From NCBI RefSeq assembly GCF_036250065.1, contig NZ_CP109199.1, forward strand, positions 2,046,001 through 2,110,000: a stretch of 64,000 nt of DNA, in the 5' to 3' direction. This document shows positions 1-8,658 of the stretch, piece after piece. Made by a program: the position numbers and the translations under genes. Source of the DNA: Micromonospora sp. NBC_01699. GTDB lineage: Bacteria > Actinomycetota > Actinomycetes > Mycobacteriales > Micromonosporaceae. The first letter of the stretch is position 1. Each line of letters opens with the position of its first letter. Under the pieces are notes generated by a model that worked only from the letters and a program-made list of their open reading frames with translations, searched no databases and was not told the DNA's origin.

Positions 1-449
1 CCGCCAGCGGCTCGGGGGAGCGGGTCAGCTACACCCCTACCGCCGTGTGTGACAGTGGCGCAGACTGGCTGCCGGACGGGCACCGGGGCAAAATGGTCAC
101 GGTGGGTAACTGGACCGCGGTGGTCGCGGCCAACACCGCCACCGAGATGTTGCTCGCGCCGGTCCGGCCTGGTGCCACCACGGCCTGGGCCGGGGGTACG
201 CCACCAGCCGGCGCCACCTACCGGCTGCCCGAGGCGCCACCGGTCCGTCCCGGGATCACCCTCGCCGTCGCCACCACCGACCTGACCCTGCGCCACAACC
301 GTGTCTGGAACGCCCAGCAGCACAGGTCACAGACCCACGCCCTCTGGATCACCGCAGACGGCACCCACGGCTCGTCCAATTTCCAGGACAACGACTTCGT
401 CAACAACGCCATCGCCCCCACCCGCCTGGACACCCCCCACCCCACCTAA
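1..449 (+). CDS. 3' end of a secreted/beta-helix-like protein (partial)
   Basis: The gene enters from the left edge, open in the frame beginning at base 3, and stops with TAA at 447-449. About 148 residues are visible. The visible part is rich in Asn, Thr and Ala, and the stretch around NRVWNAQQHRSQTHALWI followed by NFQDNDFVNN resembles the turn ladders of right-handed parallel beta-helix (pectate-lyase-like) proteins. No catalytic residues can be assigned without the N-terminal part. It converges on the ThuA gene, with a strong hairpin between them. The start, and so the signal peptide, lies outside the window. Family assignment is tentative; a generic secreted protein is the alternative. 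Confidence 0.6.
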   Translation, partial: ASGSGERVSYTPTAVCDSGADWLPDGHRGKMVTVGNWTAVVAANTATEMLLAPVRPGATTAWAGGTPPAGATYRLPEAPPVRPGITLAVATTDLTLRHNRVWNAQQHRSQTHALWITADGTHGSSNFQDNDFVNNAIAPTRLDTPHPT

Positions 450-495
450 CCCACTCCCACTCCCCGCCCGCCGCCCCACCGCGGTCGCCTCGAAC

Positions 496-539
496 AGAGA
501 ATGAGTGGCTATCCGGGTACGGATAGCCACTCATTCTCT
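496..539. terminator. perfect 20-bp hairpin between convergent genes
   Basis: Arms 496-515 and 520-539 are perfectly complementary over 20 bp with a GGTA loop. It sits between the stops of two convergent genes, so it can act as a bidirectional terminator. There is no long T-tract on either side. The low GC of the arms (AGAGAATGAGTGGCTATCCG) is unusual for this genome. Confidence 0.8.
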
Positions 540-568
540 ACATTAGGGCGAACTGGTGGGGGGTGGGG

Positions 569-3500
569 TTACGGGGCGGTGGTGCCGAACTCGATCCAGT
601 TGAGGTTGAGGAGGCTCGTTGTCGGGCCGCCGGTTACCGGGGTGAACAGCAGGTAGAGGCGTTGCGGCCCGGCGGGGTGGGTGACGGGGATGGATTGGCT
701 CGCGTACGAGCTGTTTCCGCTGGTGGCGTTGAGGGTGGCGGTGGCGACGACCGTGCCGGTCGGCGAACCGACCCGGAGTTCCACGTTGGCCCGTGGTTGG
801 CCGACCGTGGCGGTGGAACCACCCGAGTAGCGCAGCGTCACCGAGTTCACGCCGGCGAAGTTGATCGGCTCGAACGCGATGTGGTCACCGGCGTCGATGC
901 CGCCGACCTGTGAACCACCGCCGGTGTCGGTGGTCGCGGCGATCGTCACGCCCTGCTGGACCTGGGCGTGCTCGGCCTGCTGCCGCCGTAGTTGGATGAT
1001 CGTCTGGCCGACCGTGGTCAGCGCCGGCTGACCGTTGGCGCCGAGGTCGGTGTACGTGGCGCTGACCCCGCCGTAGAGGTAACCACCGGCGTGGTCGGCA
1101 CCGTCGGCCGGGGTGGGCAGGGTGCCCGTGCAGCCACTGGTCTCGGTCTCGCCGTGACCGTGGGTGTCGTGCCCGAGCACGAACGAAACCGTGACCCGGC
1201 TACAGTCGACCGCCCCGTCCTCCGGGTCGGTGACGGCGACCGTGAACGGCACCGTGTCACCCCAGTTGAAGAACGTCCCGCCTGCCGGCACCGTCACGGT
1301 GACCGTCGGAGCGGTGTTGCCGACCACGATTTCCCTGGTCAGCACCGCCGTCTTGCCACTGGAGTCGGTGACGGTCAGCTTGGCGTTGTACACCCCGTTC
1401 GCGGTGTACGTGTGGGTCGGGTTCGGGTCGGCCGAGTCGACCGTGCCGTTGCTGTCGAAGTCCCAGGCGAAGGAGATCGACTCACCCGGGTCCGGGTCGG
1501 ACGAACCGGCGCTGGAGAAGCGCACCGGCAGCGGAGCCTGGCCCGAGGTCGGGTTGGCCGACAGGGCGGCGATCGGGGAGCGGGTGCCCTTCACGTACCG
1601 GATCATGGACAGTTGGGCGTCCGGGTTGGCCCGGAAGAAGCCGTCGCCGTACTCCAGCACGTAGAGGTTGCCGTCCGGGCCGAACTCCATCTCCATCGGG
1701 TTGTCGAAGACGACACCGGGCAGGAACGCCTCCACCCCGGTCAGCTGTCCGCTGCCGTTGGTACGCATCATGAACAGCTTGTCCCGGGTGAACTCCCCGA
1801 AGACCACGCTGTTGTTGTAGTACTCCGGGAACTTCGTCTCCGAGGTGTTCGCCGAGTCGTACTTGTAGATCGGTCCGCCGTGCGGACCGACGCCACCGGT
1901 GCCGATGACCGGCCACTGGAAGTCGCAGGTCGCCGGCGGGGTCTGGAGGTAGCCTCCGGCGCAGGTGGTCCGGGCCTCGTAGGTGTACCAGAACTGCGGC
2001 TGCGCCACCGCCGGCAGGACCGTACGACCGGTGTTGCGCGGCGAGTTGTTCACCGGGGCGCCGCAGTTGAACGGCTCCCCGGAGGTACGGGTGGCAAAGT
2101 CGTAGTCGATGTACGGCAGACTCGGCGAGTAGCAGTACGGCCAGCCGTAGTTGGCCGCCTTGTTGGTGGCGAACCACCGGCCGACGCCCTCCGGACCCCG
2201 GGTCGGGCTGGAGGTACGCGAGTCCGGCGAGTAGTCACCGACGTACACGAAGCCGTTGCTGTCCACGTCGAACCGGAACGGGTTGCGCAGGCCCATCAGG
2301 AAGATCTCCGGACGGGTCCGGTTGTCGTAGTCGGCGTTCTCCGGGAACAGGTTCCCGGCCGGGATGCTGTACGTACCATTTTCCTTGACCTTGAGTCGCA
2401 GCACCTTGCCGCGCAGGTCGTTGGTGTTGCCGGCGGAGCGCTGGGCGTCGTAGCCCGGCCCCTGGGTGGGCGACTCGTTGATCGGGACGAAGCCGTCCGA
2501 GCCGCTGGCGTTGGTGTCGTCACCGGTGATCAGGTAGACCAGACCCTTGCCGTCGAACTTCACCTTGCCGGCCACGTGGCAGCAGATGCCCCGGTCGGTG
2601 TCGACCCGGATGATCTGCTGCTCGGTCGACATGTCCAGTCGAGGGGTCGGCCCGTCGACGAACTTCACCCGGGACAGTTGGTTGTAGCCCTTGAACGCGT
2701 TCCAGACCGTCGGGTCGGTGCTGGTCGCCGGCGCGTCGCCCTCGTTGACACCGGGGGTGGCCGGGTTGTCCAACGGAGTGTTCAGCGGCGGCGAGTAGTA
2801 GATGTAGACCCACTTGCTGGTGGCGAAGTCGGGCGCGATCGTGATCGTCTGCAACCCGTCCTCGTCGTGCTGGTACACCGGCACGGTGGTGATCACCGGG
2901 CTGGCGCCGGTCGTCGGGTCGTACAGCCGGATCTCACCGCCACGGGTGTTGTGCAGCACCCGCCCGTCGGGCAGCACCGACAGCGACATCGGCTCGCCCG
3001 GCTCGTCGTTGAGGGTGACCTTCTCGTAGTTGCCGAGTACGGTCGCGCCGCAGTCGCCCTCGACCACGCCGGCCGCCCACTGGATGCCGCCGAGCAGGTG
3101 CTTCTTGAAACCACCAACCCGGTACGTCTCGATCGAATGGCCGAGGCCGGTGTAGAACGAACGACCGCCCTGGTAGTCCTTGCACCAGCTCACCGGGTGG
3201 TCGAAGCCCATCGTGCCGCCCGCGAAGCTCTTCTCCTGCGCGGTGGCGAGCACGTGCGACGTACCCCGGACGTTGCTGGAAAAGTTGTACCACTCCTCGG
3301 TCAGGGTCATCGTCTGCGGCGTCGCCTCGGTGGCCGGGTGCACCCGGTCGGCGACCTCGACCACACCGGCCTCGGTGCTGGCCACACCGGACGCCTTCGC
3401 GCCGACCAGGTTCTGGTAGAACGCCCAGTCCGGCTCGGTCTCCGCAGCCGCGTGCACGCCGACGTAACCGCCGCCGGCCTTGACGTACGACTCGAACGCC

Positions 3501-3889
3501 GCTTCCTGGCCGGGGTTGAGCACGTTGCCGGTGGTGTTGAGGAAGACCACCGCGCGGTAGTCCGCCAGGTTCTCGGCGGTGAACGCCGCCCCGTCCTGGG
3601 TGACCGTCGCGGTGAACCCGTTCGCCGAGGCCAAAGCCTGGATCGTACGCACACCGTCCGAGATGGACGGCCGGCGCGTACCGGCGGTCTTGGTGAAGAC
3701 GAGTACCCGGTAGTCGTCCGGTGCACGGACCTCGGAGCGCAGGGCCGCCGGCCCGTTCTCGGCGGTGACCAGGCGTTCCTCGGCGGTGCCCGGATCGGGT
3801 GCGGCCGAGGCCGGAACGGCGACCAGGCCGGGGATGACGATGGTGGCGCCGGCCACGGCGGCGAGCCACCGGCGCAGGGGTCTTGTCAT
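569..3889 (-). CDS. secreted ThuA domain - glucose/sorbosone dehydrogenase - PKD - CBM protein
   Basis: A 1106-residue exported multidomain protein. In order: signal peptide (about 1-30, ending PASAAP), ThuA-like domain (about 30-245; trehalose-utilisation family, glutamine-amidotransferase-like fold, GGGYVGVHAAAETEP), glucose/sorbosone dehydrogenase beta-propeller (about 260-720; LPDGRVLHNTRGGEIRLYD, GLRNPFRFDVD), PKD domain (about 740-825; FAWDFDSNGTVDSADP) and a C-terminal CBM6-like beta-sandwich (about 965-1105; GVNSVTLRYSGGS). I chose ATG 3889, not the longer frame from 3979, because GGAGG lies 7 bases upstream and the hydrophobic signal follows at once. The family oxidises or binds sugars outside the cell, with PQQ as the usual cofactor of the propeller. 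The polysaccharide-targeting role is inferred from the PKD and CBM. No operon partner on this strand. Confidence 0.88.
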   Translation of the reverse strand: MTRPLRRWLAAVAGATIVIPGLVAVPASAAPDPGTAEERLVTAENGPAALRSEVRAPDDYRVLVFTKTAGTRRPSISDGVRTIQALASANGFTATVTQDGAAFTAENLADYRAVVFLNTTGNVLNPGQEAAFESYVKAGGGYVGVHAAAETEPDWAFYQNLVGAKASGVASTEAGVVEVADRVHPATEATPQTMTLTEEWYNFSSNVRGTSHVLATAQEKSFAGGTMGFDHPVSWCKDYQGGRSFYTGLGHSIETYRVGGFKKHLLGGIQWAAGVVEGDCGATVLGNYEKVTLNDEPGEPMSLSVLPDGRVLHNTRGGEIRLYDPTTGASPVITTVPVYQHDEDGLQTITIAPDFATSKWVYIYYSPPLNTPLDNPATPGVNEGDAPATSTDPTVWNAFKGYNQLSRVKFVDGPTPRLDMSTEQQIIRVDTDRGICCHVAGKVKFDGKGLVYLITGDDTNASGSDGFVPINESPTQGPGYDAQRSAGNTNDLRGKVLRLKVKENGTYSIPAGNLFPENADYDNRTRPEIFLMGLRNPFRFDVDSNGFVYVGDYSPDSRTSSPTRGPEGVGRWFATNKAANYGWPYCYSPSLPYIDYDFATRTSGEPFNCGAPVNNSPRNTGRTVLPAVAQPQFWYTYEARTTCAGGYLQTPPATCDFQWPVIGTGGVGPHGGPIYKYDSANTSETKFPEYYNNSVVFGEFTRDKLFMMRTNGSGQLTGVEAFLPGVVFDNPMEMEFGPDGNLYVLEYGDGFFRANPDAQLSMIRYVKGTRSPIAALSANPTSGQAPLPVRFSSAGSSDPDPGESISFAWDFDSNGTVDSADPNPTHTYTANGVYNAKLTVTDSSGKTAVLTREIVVGNTAPTVTVTVPAGGTFFNWGDTVPFTVAVTDPEDGAVDCSRVTVSFVLGHDTHGHGETETSGCTGTLPTPADGADHAGGYLYGGVSATYTDLGANGQPALTTVGQTIIQLRRQQAEHAQVQQGVTIAATTDTGGGSQVGGIDAGDHIAFEPINFAGVNSVTLRYSGGSTATVGQPRANVELRVGSPTGTVVATATLNATSGNSSYASQSIPVTHPAGPQRLYLLFTPVTGGPTTSLLNLNWIEFGTTAP

Positions 3890-4514
3890 ATGTTCCTCCG
3901 GGGGTGTGGAGCGGGCATGCGGCCGCACCCGTCGAACCGGACGCGCACGGGTCCGGTCCCGGTGGTTCGGTTGCCACAATGAGGTGTGCTGCCGCGTCCG
4001 TATGGATGGTGCGCGATCTCGCAGGACCCGTCACCGGCTGCCGACCGATGATTCCGGGATGCTGTCCGTTACCGGGTGGACGCGTGCGCCGGCACGACGA
4101 TCCACGCTTCCTGCTGCTCGGGCCGGTCGTGCTGCACCGGTCCCGCCACCGCCGCGTGGGCGGAGGATCAGGGGCTCAGCCGCGCTGCGTCGGCCGAGAA
4201 AATCGGTACGGGAACTGGGCGGAGGGTTGGCCGCCTGTCGTACCGGGTCATCCGGCCGTGATGGGCCGGGGGAGCGTTGGCGGGCGGCTGGAGGCTGTCT
4301 TGTCCATGTCTCGCTACCTTCCTCGCGGCCGGAGCCGCGGCGACGATGCGGGAGTTGGCGGTGGGACAGTGGCGCCGCCGATGCGCAACTGAAACGTTTT
4401 TGTGTGCCCCGTACTGGGGTTTCGGGAGGTGCTCTGGCTGAAACAGAACCTTAATCCGTGGGCAACACGAAAGATAGACCCAAGACCAACTAACTTCCGT
4501 CGATCCCAACAGAA
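3890..4514. other. upstream non-coding region with a possible LacI-type operator
   Basis: No convincing gene here; short frames lack ribosome sites and codon bias. It holds the upstream region of the ThuA gene. An 8-bp palindrome AAACGTTT (4392-4399, within CTGAAACGTTTTTGTG) resembles the centre of LacI/CcpA-family operators, which commonly control actinobacterial sugar genes, but it lies about 500 bp from the ThuA start, so its relevance is uncertain. Confidence 0.4.
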
Positions 4515-4745
4515 GTCCCCCCTCCCCCCGCACAAAAGCCCCCTCCCCCCTCCCCCTCCCCCCTCCCTCCCCCTCCCCCCGCGCGCGTCCCTACCCTCCC
4601 GCGATCTAGGGCAAATACGTGTTGTTTGATCTCTGCGCGCCACCATTTGCCCTAGATCGACGGGGAGGGGGGCGGGCGCGGCGGGGGGAGGGAGGGGGGA
4701 GGGGGAGGGAGGGGGGAGGGGCGGGGAGGGGGTGCGGGTTTGGGG
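4515..4745. repeat. large inverted repeat: palindromic core flanked by C-tracts and G-tracts
   Basis: A perfect 15-bp inverted repeat (4602-4616 / 4645-4659, CGATCTAGGGCAAAT) encloses a 28-nt centre. Outside it, the left arm (about 4515-4600) is almost pure C/T with runs of C, and the right arm (about 4661-4745) almost pure G/A with runs of G, so the arms are imperfectly complementary for over 200 bp. The right strand has many G-runs and could form G-quadruplexes. It sits between the ThuA gene and the cold-shock gene. Its core/flank design resembles the 10162-10270 element. Confidence 0.8.
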
Positions 4746-4827
4746 GCGGGGTGGTATGGGGGTGTGCGCCTATGATGTTTGGGTGGTGTGTGTTTTGTGG
4801 AGTTGTCGGTGACGGATCGAGACGAGG

Positions 4828-5265
4828 TTGGGCACGGTGGTCAGAGGTAGGTTCATCCGGTTCGACGAGGCCCGTGGATACGGATTCATCACGCCTGACG
4901 GCGGTGGTGAGGACGTCTTCGTGCACGCGAATGTGTTGGGTGACGGGAAATACGCGTTCGTTCCGGGGATGCCGGTGGAGTTCGACGCGGTGGAGAGCGA
5001 TCGGGGCATGAAGGCCCTCGCGGTCCGCATTCTCAAATCGGACCGGGCGGCGACGCCGGCCGGCAACGGGCTGTCCGGCGAGGTTTCGGTGGTGGAGCGT
5101 TCCGAGGACGACGGCATGTGTGACGTACTCACCCCGGCCGGCTTCCGGCACGAGGTGACCGAGCTGCTGCTCAATGCCGTGCCGACGATGACCGGGGCGC
5201 AGATCGTCCAGTTACGGCAGGGTCTCGTCGTGCTCGCCCAGCGACACGGCTGGGTGGAGCACTGA
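4828..5265 (+). CDS. cold-shock domain protein with C-terminal extension
   Basis: 145 residues. The first ~65 form a cold-shock (OB-fold) nucleic-acid-binding domain with RNP1-like GYGFITP and RNP2-like DVFVHA. A further ~75 residues (TPAGFRHEVTELLLNAVPTMTGAQIVQLRQGLVVLAQRHGW) form a predicted helical tail that is absent from the 67-residue classical CspA. The start is TTG 4828, giving the family-like MGTVVRGRFIRFDEARGYGFI; GTG 4837 is an alternative. The protein is probably cytoplasmic and binds single-stranded RNA or DNA. The upstream 230-bp inverted repeat would lie just before its promoter. Confidence 0.88.
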   Translation: MGTVVRGRFIRFDEARGYGFITPDGGGEDVFVHANVLGDGKYAFVPGMPVEFDAVESDRGMKALAVRILKSDRAATPAGNGLSGEVSVVERSEDDGMCDVLTPAGFRHEVTELLLNAVPTMTGAQIVQLRQGLVVLAQRHGWVEH

Positions 5266-5281
5266 CGGTACGCACATACGG

Positions 5282-5319
5282 GCGGGCGGGCAGCGGCGGG
5301 AGAGTCGCGACCCGCCCGC
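5282..5319 (+). terminator. probable terminator of the cold-shock gene
   Basis: A 9-bp GC stem (5282-5290 / 5311-5319) with a 20-nt loop, followed by AGTTT, begins 16 bp after the cold-shock stop codon. The large loop makes this moderate rather than strong. Confidence 0.5.
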
Positions 5320-5538
5320 AGTTTGTGAAGGCGTATTTATAATGCTCGAATCTGCCGAAGACCCCTATTCTCCGGGTCATTCACCAGAATATGCGTACCG
5401 TCCGGGTAAGACAGTTCTCATCGGCATCACATTGACTTCAAATTGCCGTACTCCATAGATTTCCAGCTATTCGCGTCGCCGTGACCGTGGGTGTTCCGGG
5501 CGGCGTGTTCCGGCAGAAACAACTGGAGGCGGTTCATC

Positions 5539-6798
5539 ATGGCAGAAATTCGCGCATTCCGGCGGGCGTTGGGCGTGGCGCTCGGCGGGCTGGTCGCGAT
5601 CCCGGTCATACTCGTCGGATCCGCGGGGCCGGCGCAGGCCGCGCCGAACTGCGGTGCGGTGGTCACCGCCAGTACGACCGTCACCGCGAACCTGGTCGAC
5701 TGCCCCGGTGACGGACTCGTGATCGGGGCCCACAACATCGTGCTCAACCTCAACGGCAGGACCATCGACGGCGTCGGGCTCGGCGTGGGCGTACACAACA
5801 ACGGTTTCGACAGGGTGACCATCCGCAACGGTACGATCACCGGGTTCGACTACGGCGTCCGGCTCAACCCCGGCACCCTCGGGAACCTGGTCACCGCGAT
5901 CACCGCCCGGCACAACGAGGTCGCCGGGGTGGAACTGGTCAACGCCGACACCAACAACCGGGTCATCGGCAATGTGCTGGAGTTCCAGTCGCAGCGCGGG
6001 ATCGCCGTGCTCGGCGGTTCGACCGGCAACATCGTGCGCGGCAACACCGTACGGGAGAACCGGGACGGCATCTACGTCGAGAACTCGGCCAGCAACACCG
6101 TCGAGACCAACCAGGTGATCGACAGCAGTGACCGGGGAATCGAGGTGGTCGGCTCGCAACGGGTGACGCTGCGGTCCAACACCCTCACCGGCAGCGGGGA
6201 CGCGGCACTCGCCCTGTCCGGCTCCAATCTCAACACCGTCGACAGCAACACCGTCACCGGCAGTGGCGACGCCGGAATTCTGCTCGGCACCGCACACGAC
6301 AACCAGGTGCTCAACAACCGGGTCTCGGGCAGCGGCGACGCCGGGATCCTGCTCGACGTCGCGCACCGCAACACCGTACGGGCGAACAACCTGAACGTCA
6401 GCGCGCCCAACGCCAGCGGTATCGAGCTGATCGGGTCGAACAGCAACGTACTCCAGTCCAACACCGCCAACGCCCAGCTGAGCAGTGGTGTCGAACTACA
6501 GAACTCGGCCGCCAACCGGTTGCTGAGCAATACCGCGAACACGAACAACGGGGCCGGCATCTTCGTCACCGGCTCGGCCGAGACGGCGGGCAACGTACTC
6601 GACGGGAACACCACCAACGCCAACAACGGCAACGGCATCGTCGTCGACAACGCGGGCAACACGGTCCGGCGCAACATCGCCCGGAACAACAGTGGCTGGG
6701 GGATCTACGCCGCGCCGGGCAACACCGACGGCGGCGGCAACCGGGCCAGCGGCAACAGCCAGGTCGGCCAGTGTTACGGCGTGACCTGCACGGCATAA
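5539..6798 (+). CDS. secreted right-handed parallel beta-helix repeat protein
   Basis: 419 residues. ATG 5539 is preferred: GGAGG (5525-5529) precedes it and an N-terminal signal peptide follows (hydrophobic core ending GPAQAAP, cleavage near residue 35). The mature part is a regular ladder of about 22-residue coils rich in Asn and Gly, such as SNTVETNQVIDSSDRGIEV, typical of PbH1/NosD-type parallel beta-helices. Two near-identical coils (TVTGSGDAGILL... and RVSGSGDAGILL...) show recent internal duplication. These proteins are extracellular and bind or cleave polysaccharides, but I see no pectate-lyase catalytic motif, so activity is unassigned. It ends with a Cys pair (QCYGVTCTA) that probably forms a disulfide. 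It is monocistronic and followed by a tandem repeat. Confidence 0.85.
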   Translation: MAEIRAFRRALGVALGGLVAIPVILVGSAGPAQAAPNCGAVVTASTTVTANLVDCPGDGLVIGAHNIVLNLNGRTIDGVGLGVGVHNNGFDRVTIRNGTITGFDYGVRLNPGTLGNLVTAITARHNEVAGVELVNADTNNRVIGNVLEFQSQRGIAVLGGSTGNIVRGNTVRENRDGIYVENSASNTVETNQVIDSSDRGIEVVGSQRVTLRSNTLTGSGDAALALSGSNLNTVDSNTVTGSGDAGILLGTAHDNQVLNNRVSGSGDAGILLDVAHRNTVRANNLNVSAPNASGIELIGSNSNVLQSNTANAQLSSGVELQNSAANRLLSNTANTNNGAGIFVTGSAETAGNVLDGNTTNANNGNGIVVDNAGNTVRRNIARNNSGWGIYAAPGNTDGGGNRASGNSQVGQCYGVTCTA

Positions 6799-6800
6799 GC

Positions 6801-6860
6801 GAATCGGCTACGACCGAATCGGCTACGACCGAATCGGCTACGACCGAATCGGCTACGACC
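6801..6860 (+). repeat. four perfect 15-bp tandem repeats
   Basis: The unit GAATCGGCTACGACC occurs four times without change at 6801, 6816, 6831 and 6846, two bases after the beta-helix gene stop. Identity of the copies points to recent expansion by slippage or to a conserved site array. Confidence 0.95.
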
Positions 6861-6951
6861 GGGGTGGTTCCGGGGGCGCGGTATATCGGCCGTCCGGAGC
6901 CGCCCCCGGCTGTTCCGGACGGCGGGCGCTTCCGCCTGCGGTCAGTGGGCG

Positions 6952-6992
6952 CTGACGGTCGGTGCCACTGACGGTCGGTGCCACTGACGGTC
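6952..6992. repeat. 16-bp tandem repeat, 2.6 copies
   Basis: CTGACGGTCGGTGCCA is repeated at 6952 and 6968, with a partial copy to 6992. It abuts the stop codon of the YbaK gene on the other strand, so the convergent spacer 6799-6990 is largely repeats. Confidence 0.9.
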
Positions 6993-7461
6993 AGCGGGGC
7001 GGTTCGGGTTCGGTCACGTCGGCGACGGTGGCGTCGAGTGCGCGTACCGCCTCGTCGGCGTCGAGTGCGATGGCGACGCCCCGCTCGCCTGCGCCCAGGG
7101 TGATCCGCCGCCCGCGTACGCGTTCGTCGGCGACGACCGGCCAGGCGGTGGTCGCGCCGAACGGGGTGATGGTGCCGCGCTCGTACCCGGTCGCGTCCCT
7201 GGCCGTGCCGGCGTCGGGCAGCGAGAGCCGGTTGACGCCCAGCAGCGCGCGCAGCTTGGGCCAGGAGATGACCCGGTCACCCGGTACGAGTACGAAGACG
7301 TAGTCGTCGTCGCCCCGGCGGATCACGATCGTCTTCACGATGTCGGCGACCGCCAACCCGAGCGCGGCGGCGGCCTCGGCCACGCTGCCCACCGGCCCGT
7401 GTCGGATCACCTCGTACGTTACGGCGGCGGAGTCGAGAGCGGTGACGGCGGAGCCGGGCAT
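6991..7461 (-). CDS. YbaK/EbsC-type aminoacyl-tRNA editing protein
   Basis: 156 residues from ATG 7461. A longer frame to 7548 exists but its extra 29 residues look non-coding. The fold is that of YbaK/ProX/EbsC single-domain trans-editing enzymes, which deacylate mischarged tRNA such as Cys- or Ala-tRNA(Pro): AAALGLAVADIVKTIVIR contains the conserved Lys of the family (KT), followed by VLVPGDRVISWPKLR and a loop ending GTITPFG, near the substrate pocket. This is about the usual length for the family. It is monocistronic and convergent with the beta-helix gene. Substrate specificity cannot be read from sequence alone. Confidence 0.85.
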   Translation of the reverse strand: MPGSAVTALDSAAVTYEVIRHGPVGSVAEAAAALGLAVADIVKTIVIRRGDDDYVFVLVPGDRVISWPKLRALLGVNRLSLPDAGTARDATGYERGTITPFGATTAWPVVADERVRGRRITLGAGERGVAIALDADEAVRALDATVADVTEPEPPR

Positions 7462-7580
7462 GGCTGCACAGTACCTCCGGTCGGTGCGGCCGGTCGCGAG
7501 GTTCGGGAGGTGACGGCGTTCACCTGCCGATCCGAGGGAAGGCGGCATTCACCTGGCGATCCATCGGATGTCGATGTCCC

Positions 7581-7635
7581 GTCGGTAAGCCCGTGTCGAT
7601 CCGGGAACACGGGCTTTGCCGGCCTACTTACCGAC
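7581..7635. promoter_or_regulatory. nested inverted repeats in a divergent promoter region
   Basis: The spacer 7462-7847 (386 bp) holds no gene. It contains an inner 10-bp inverted repeat (7587-7596 / 7607-7616, AAGCCCGTGT) nested in an outer 9-bp one (7581-7589 / 7627-7635, GTCGGTAAG). The two overlap by three bases, so they are alternative pairings. The position, about 210 bp before the FadR-type gene, suits an operator or leader hairpin. Confidence 0.5.
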
Positions 7636-7847
7636 AGTGGTTGTGAAAGCGTTCAAAGTGCTGGTAGACATCGGATGTATCACGGCCGTTGGGTGCCCGA
7701 GAGCCGGATGAGTCACACCGCAGCGGACGGTCCGGCGGCGCTGGTGCAGCGTTGCCGCCACGCCGGGCGGTGCGGGTCGCCGACTCCGGTGGCGCCGCAC
7801 TGGGAGCCTGTGAGCTGACTGTCCGCGCGGGCCGGAGGGGAACGAGC

Positions 7848-8519
7848 ATGGCGCTCACCGACGAAGCGATCCACAAGATCAAAGAGATGATCGTCTCCGG
7901 CGAACTGCGCCCCGGCGACCGGCTGCCCAAGGAGGCCGACCTGGCCGACCGGCTGGGGCTGTCCCGCAATTCGCTGCGGGAGGCGGTCAAGGCGCTGTCG
8001 GTGATCCGCGTGCTTGACGTACGACAGGGCGACGGCACCTACGTGACCAGCCTCGACCCCGGTCTGCTGCTCGACGCGATGAGCTTCGTCGTCGATTTCC
8101 ACCGCGACGACACGGTGCTCCAGTTCCTGGAGGTGCGTCGGATCCTGGAGCCGGCCGCCGCCGCGATGGCCGCCCAGCGGATGACCGAGGAGGGCATCGC
8201 CACCCTGCGTACGCTGCTCGACGGGTTGGGCGGTGAGCCGACAATCGACGCGCTGGTCGCCAACGACCTCGAATTCCATCGGCAGATCGCGGCGGGCGCC
8301 GGCAACGACGTGCTCTGCTCGCTGATCGACAGCCTCTCCGGACCGACCACCCGGGCCCGGATCTGGCGCGGCCTGACCCAGGAGAGTGCGGTCGCCCGCA
8401 CCCGCGAGCAGCACGCGGCCATCCTCGACGCGATCGCCTCCCGGCAGCCCGAACTGGCCCGGTCCTGGGCCACCGTGCACGTGGCCGGCGTCGAGGAGTG
8501 GTTGCGCCGCGCGCTCTGA
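7848..8519 (+). CDS. GntR/FadR-family transcriptional regulator
   Basis: 223 residues. Residues 1-70 are a winged helix (IKEMIVSGELRPGDRLPKEA, then LGLSRNSLREAVKALSVI, then QGDGTYV). Residues ~80-215 are an all-helical FCD ligand domain (LEFHRQIAAGAGN and the paired His positions that bind a metal/carboxylate effector in FCD proteins). ATG 7848 is chosen because GGAGG lies nine bases before it; the longer frame to 7689 has no ribosome site. No metabolic gene adjoins it, so its regulon is unknown; the nested inverted repeats upstream could be its own operator. Confidence 0.9.
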   Translation: MALTDEAIHKIKEMIVSGELRPGDRLPKEADLADRLGLSRNSLREAVKALSVIRVLDVRQGDGTYVTSLDPGLLLDAMSFVVDFHRDDTVLQFLEVRRILEPAAAAMAAQRMTEEGIATLRTLLDGLGGEPTIDALVANDLEFHRQIAAGAGNDVLCSLIDSLSGPTTRARIWRGLTQESAVARTREQHAAILDAIASRQPELARSWATVHVAGVEEWLRRAL

Positions 8520-8658
8520 GCGCCGGCCCGCGTCCCGGTCGGTCCCGGACCGCTGCCGCAGGCTCGCGACGCCACCCGAGCGCCGGCGGTACGCGTCGAA
8601 GGCTGGTCACCGGTGGCTACCCTTCCGGCGTGTACCTCTCCGGCACCAGCTCCCCGGC

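Noticed and set aside
3890-3979. Upstream start for the ThuA protein at 3979
   Set aside because: The extra 30 residues are Arg/Pro/His-rich without a ribosome site, and would bury the signal peptide.
992-3982. Long 996-codon open frame on the plus strand
   Set aside because: Antisense to the ThuA protein gene; its translation lacks domains, and it follows the GC-rich codon pattern of the opposite strand.
4392-4399. AAACGTTT as the ThuA operator
   Set aside because: The half-site matches are short and it lies about 500 bp from the start; noted in the non-coding region only.
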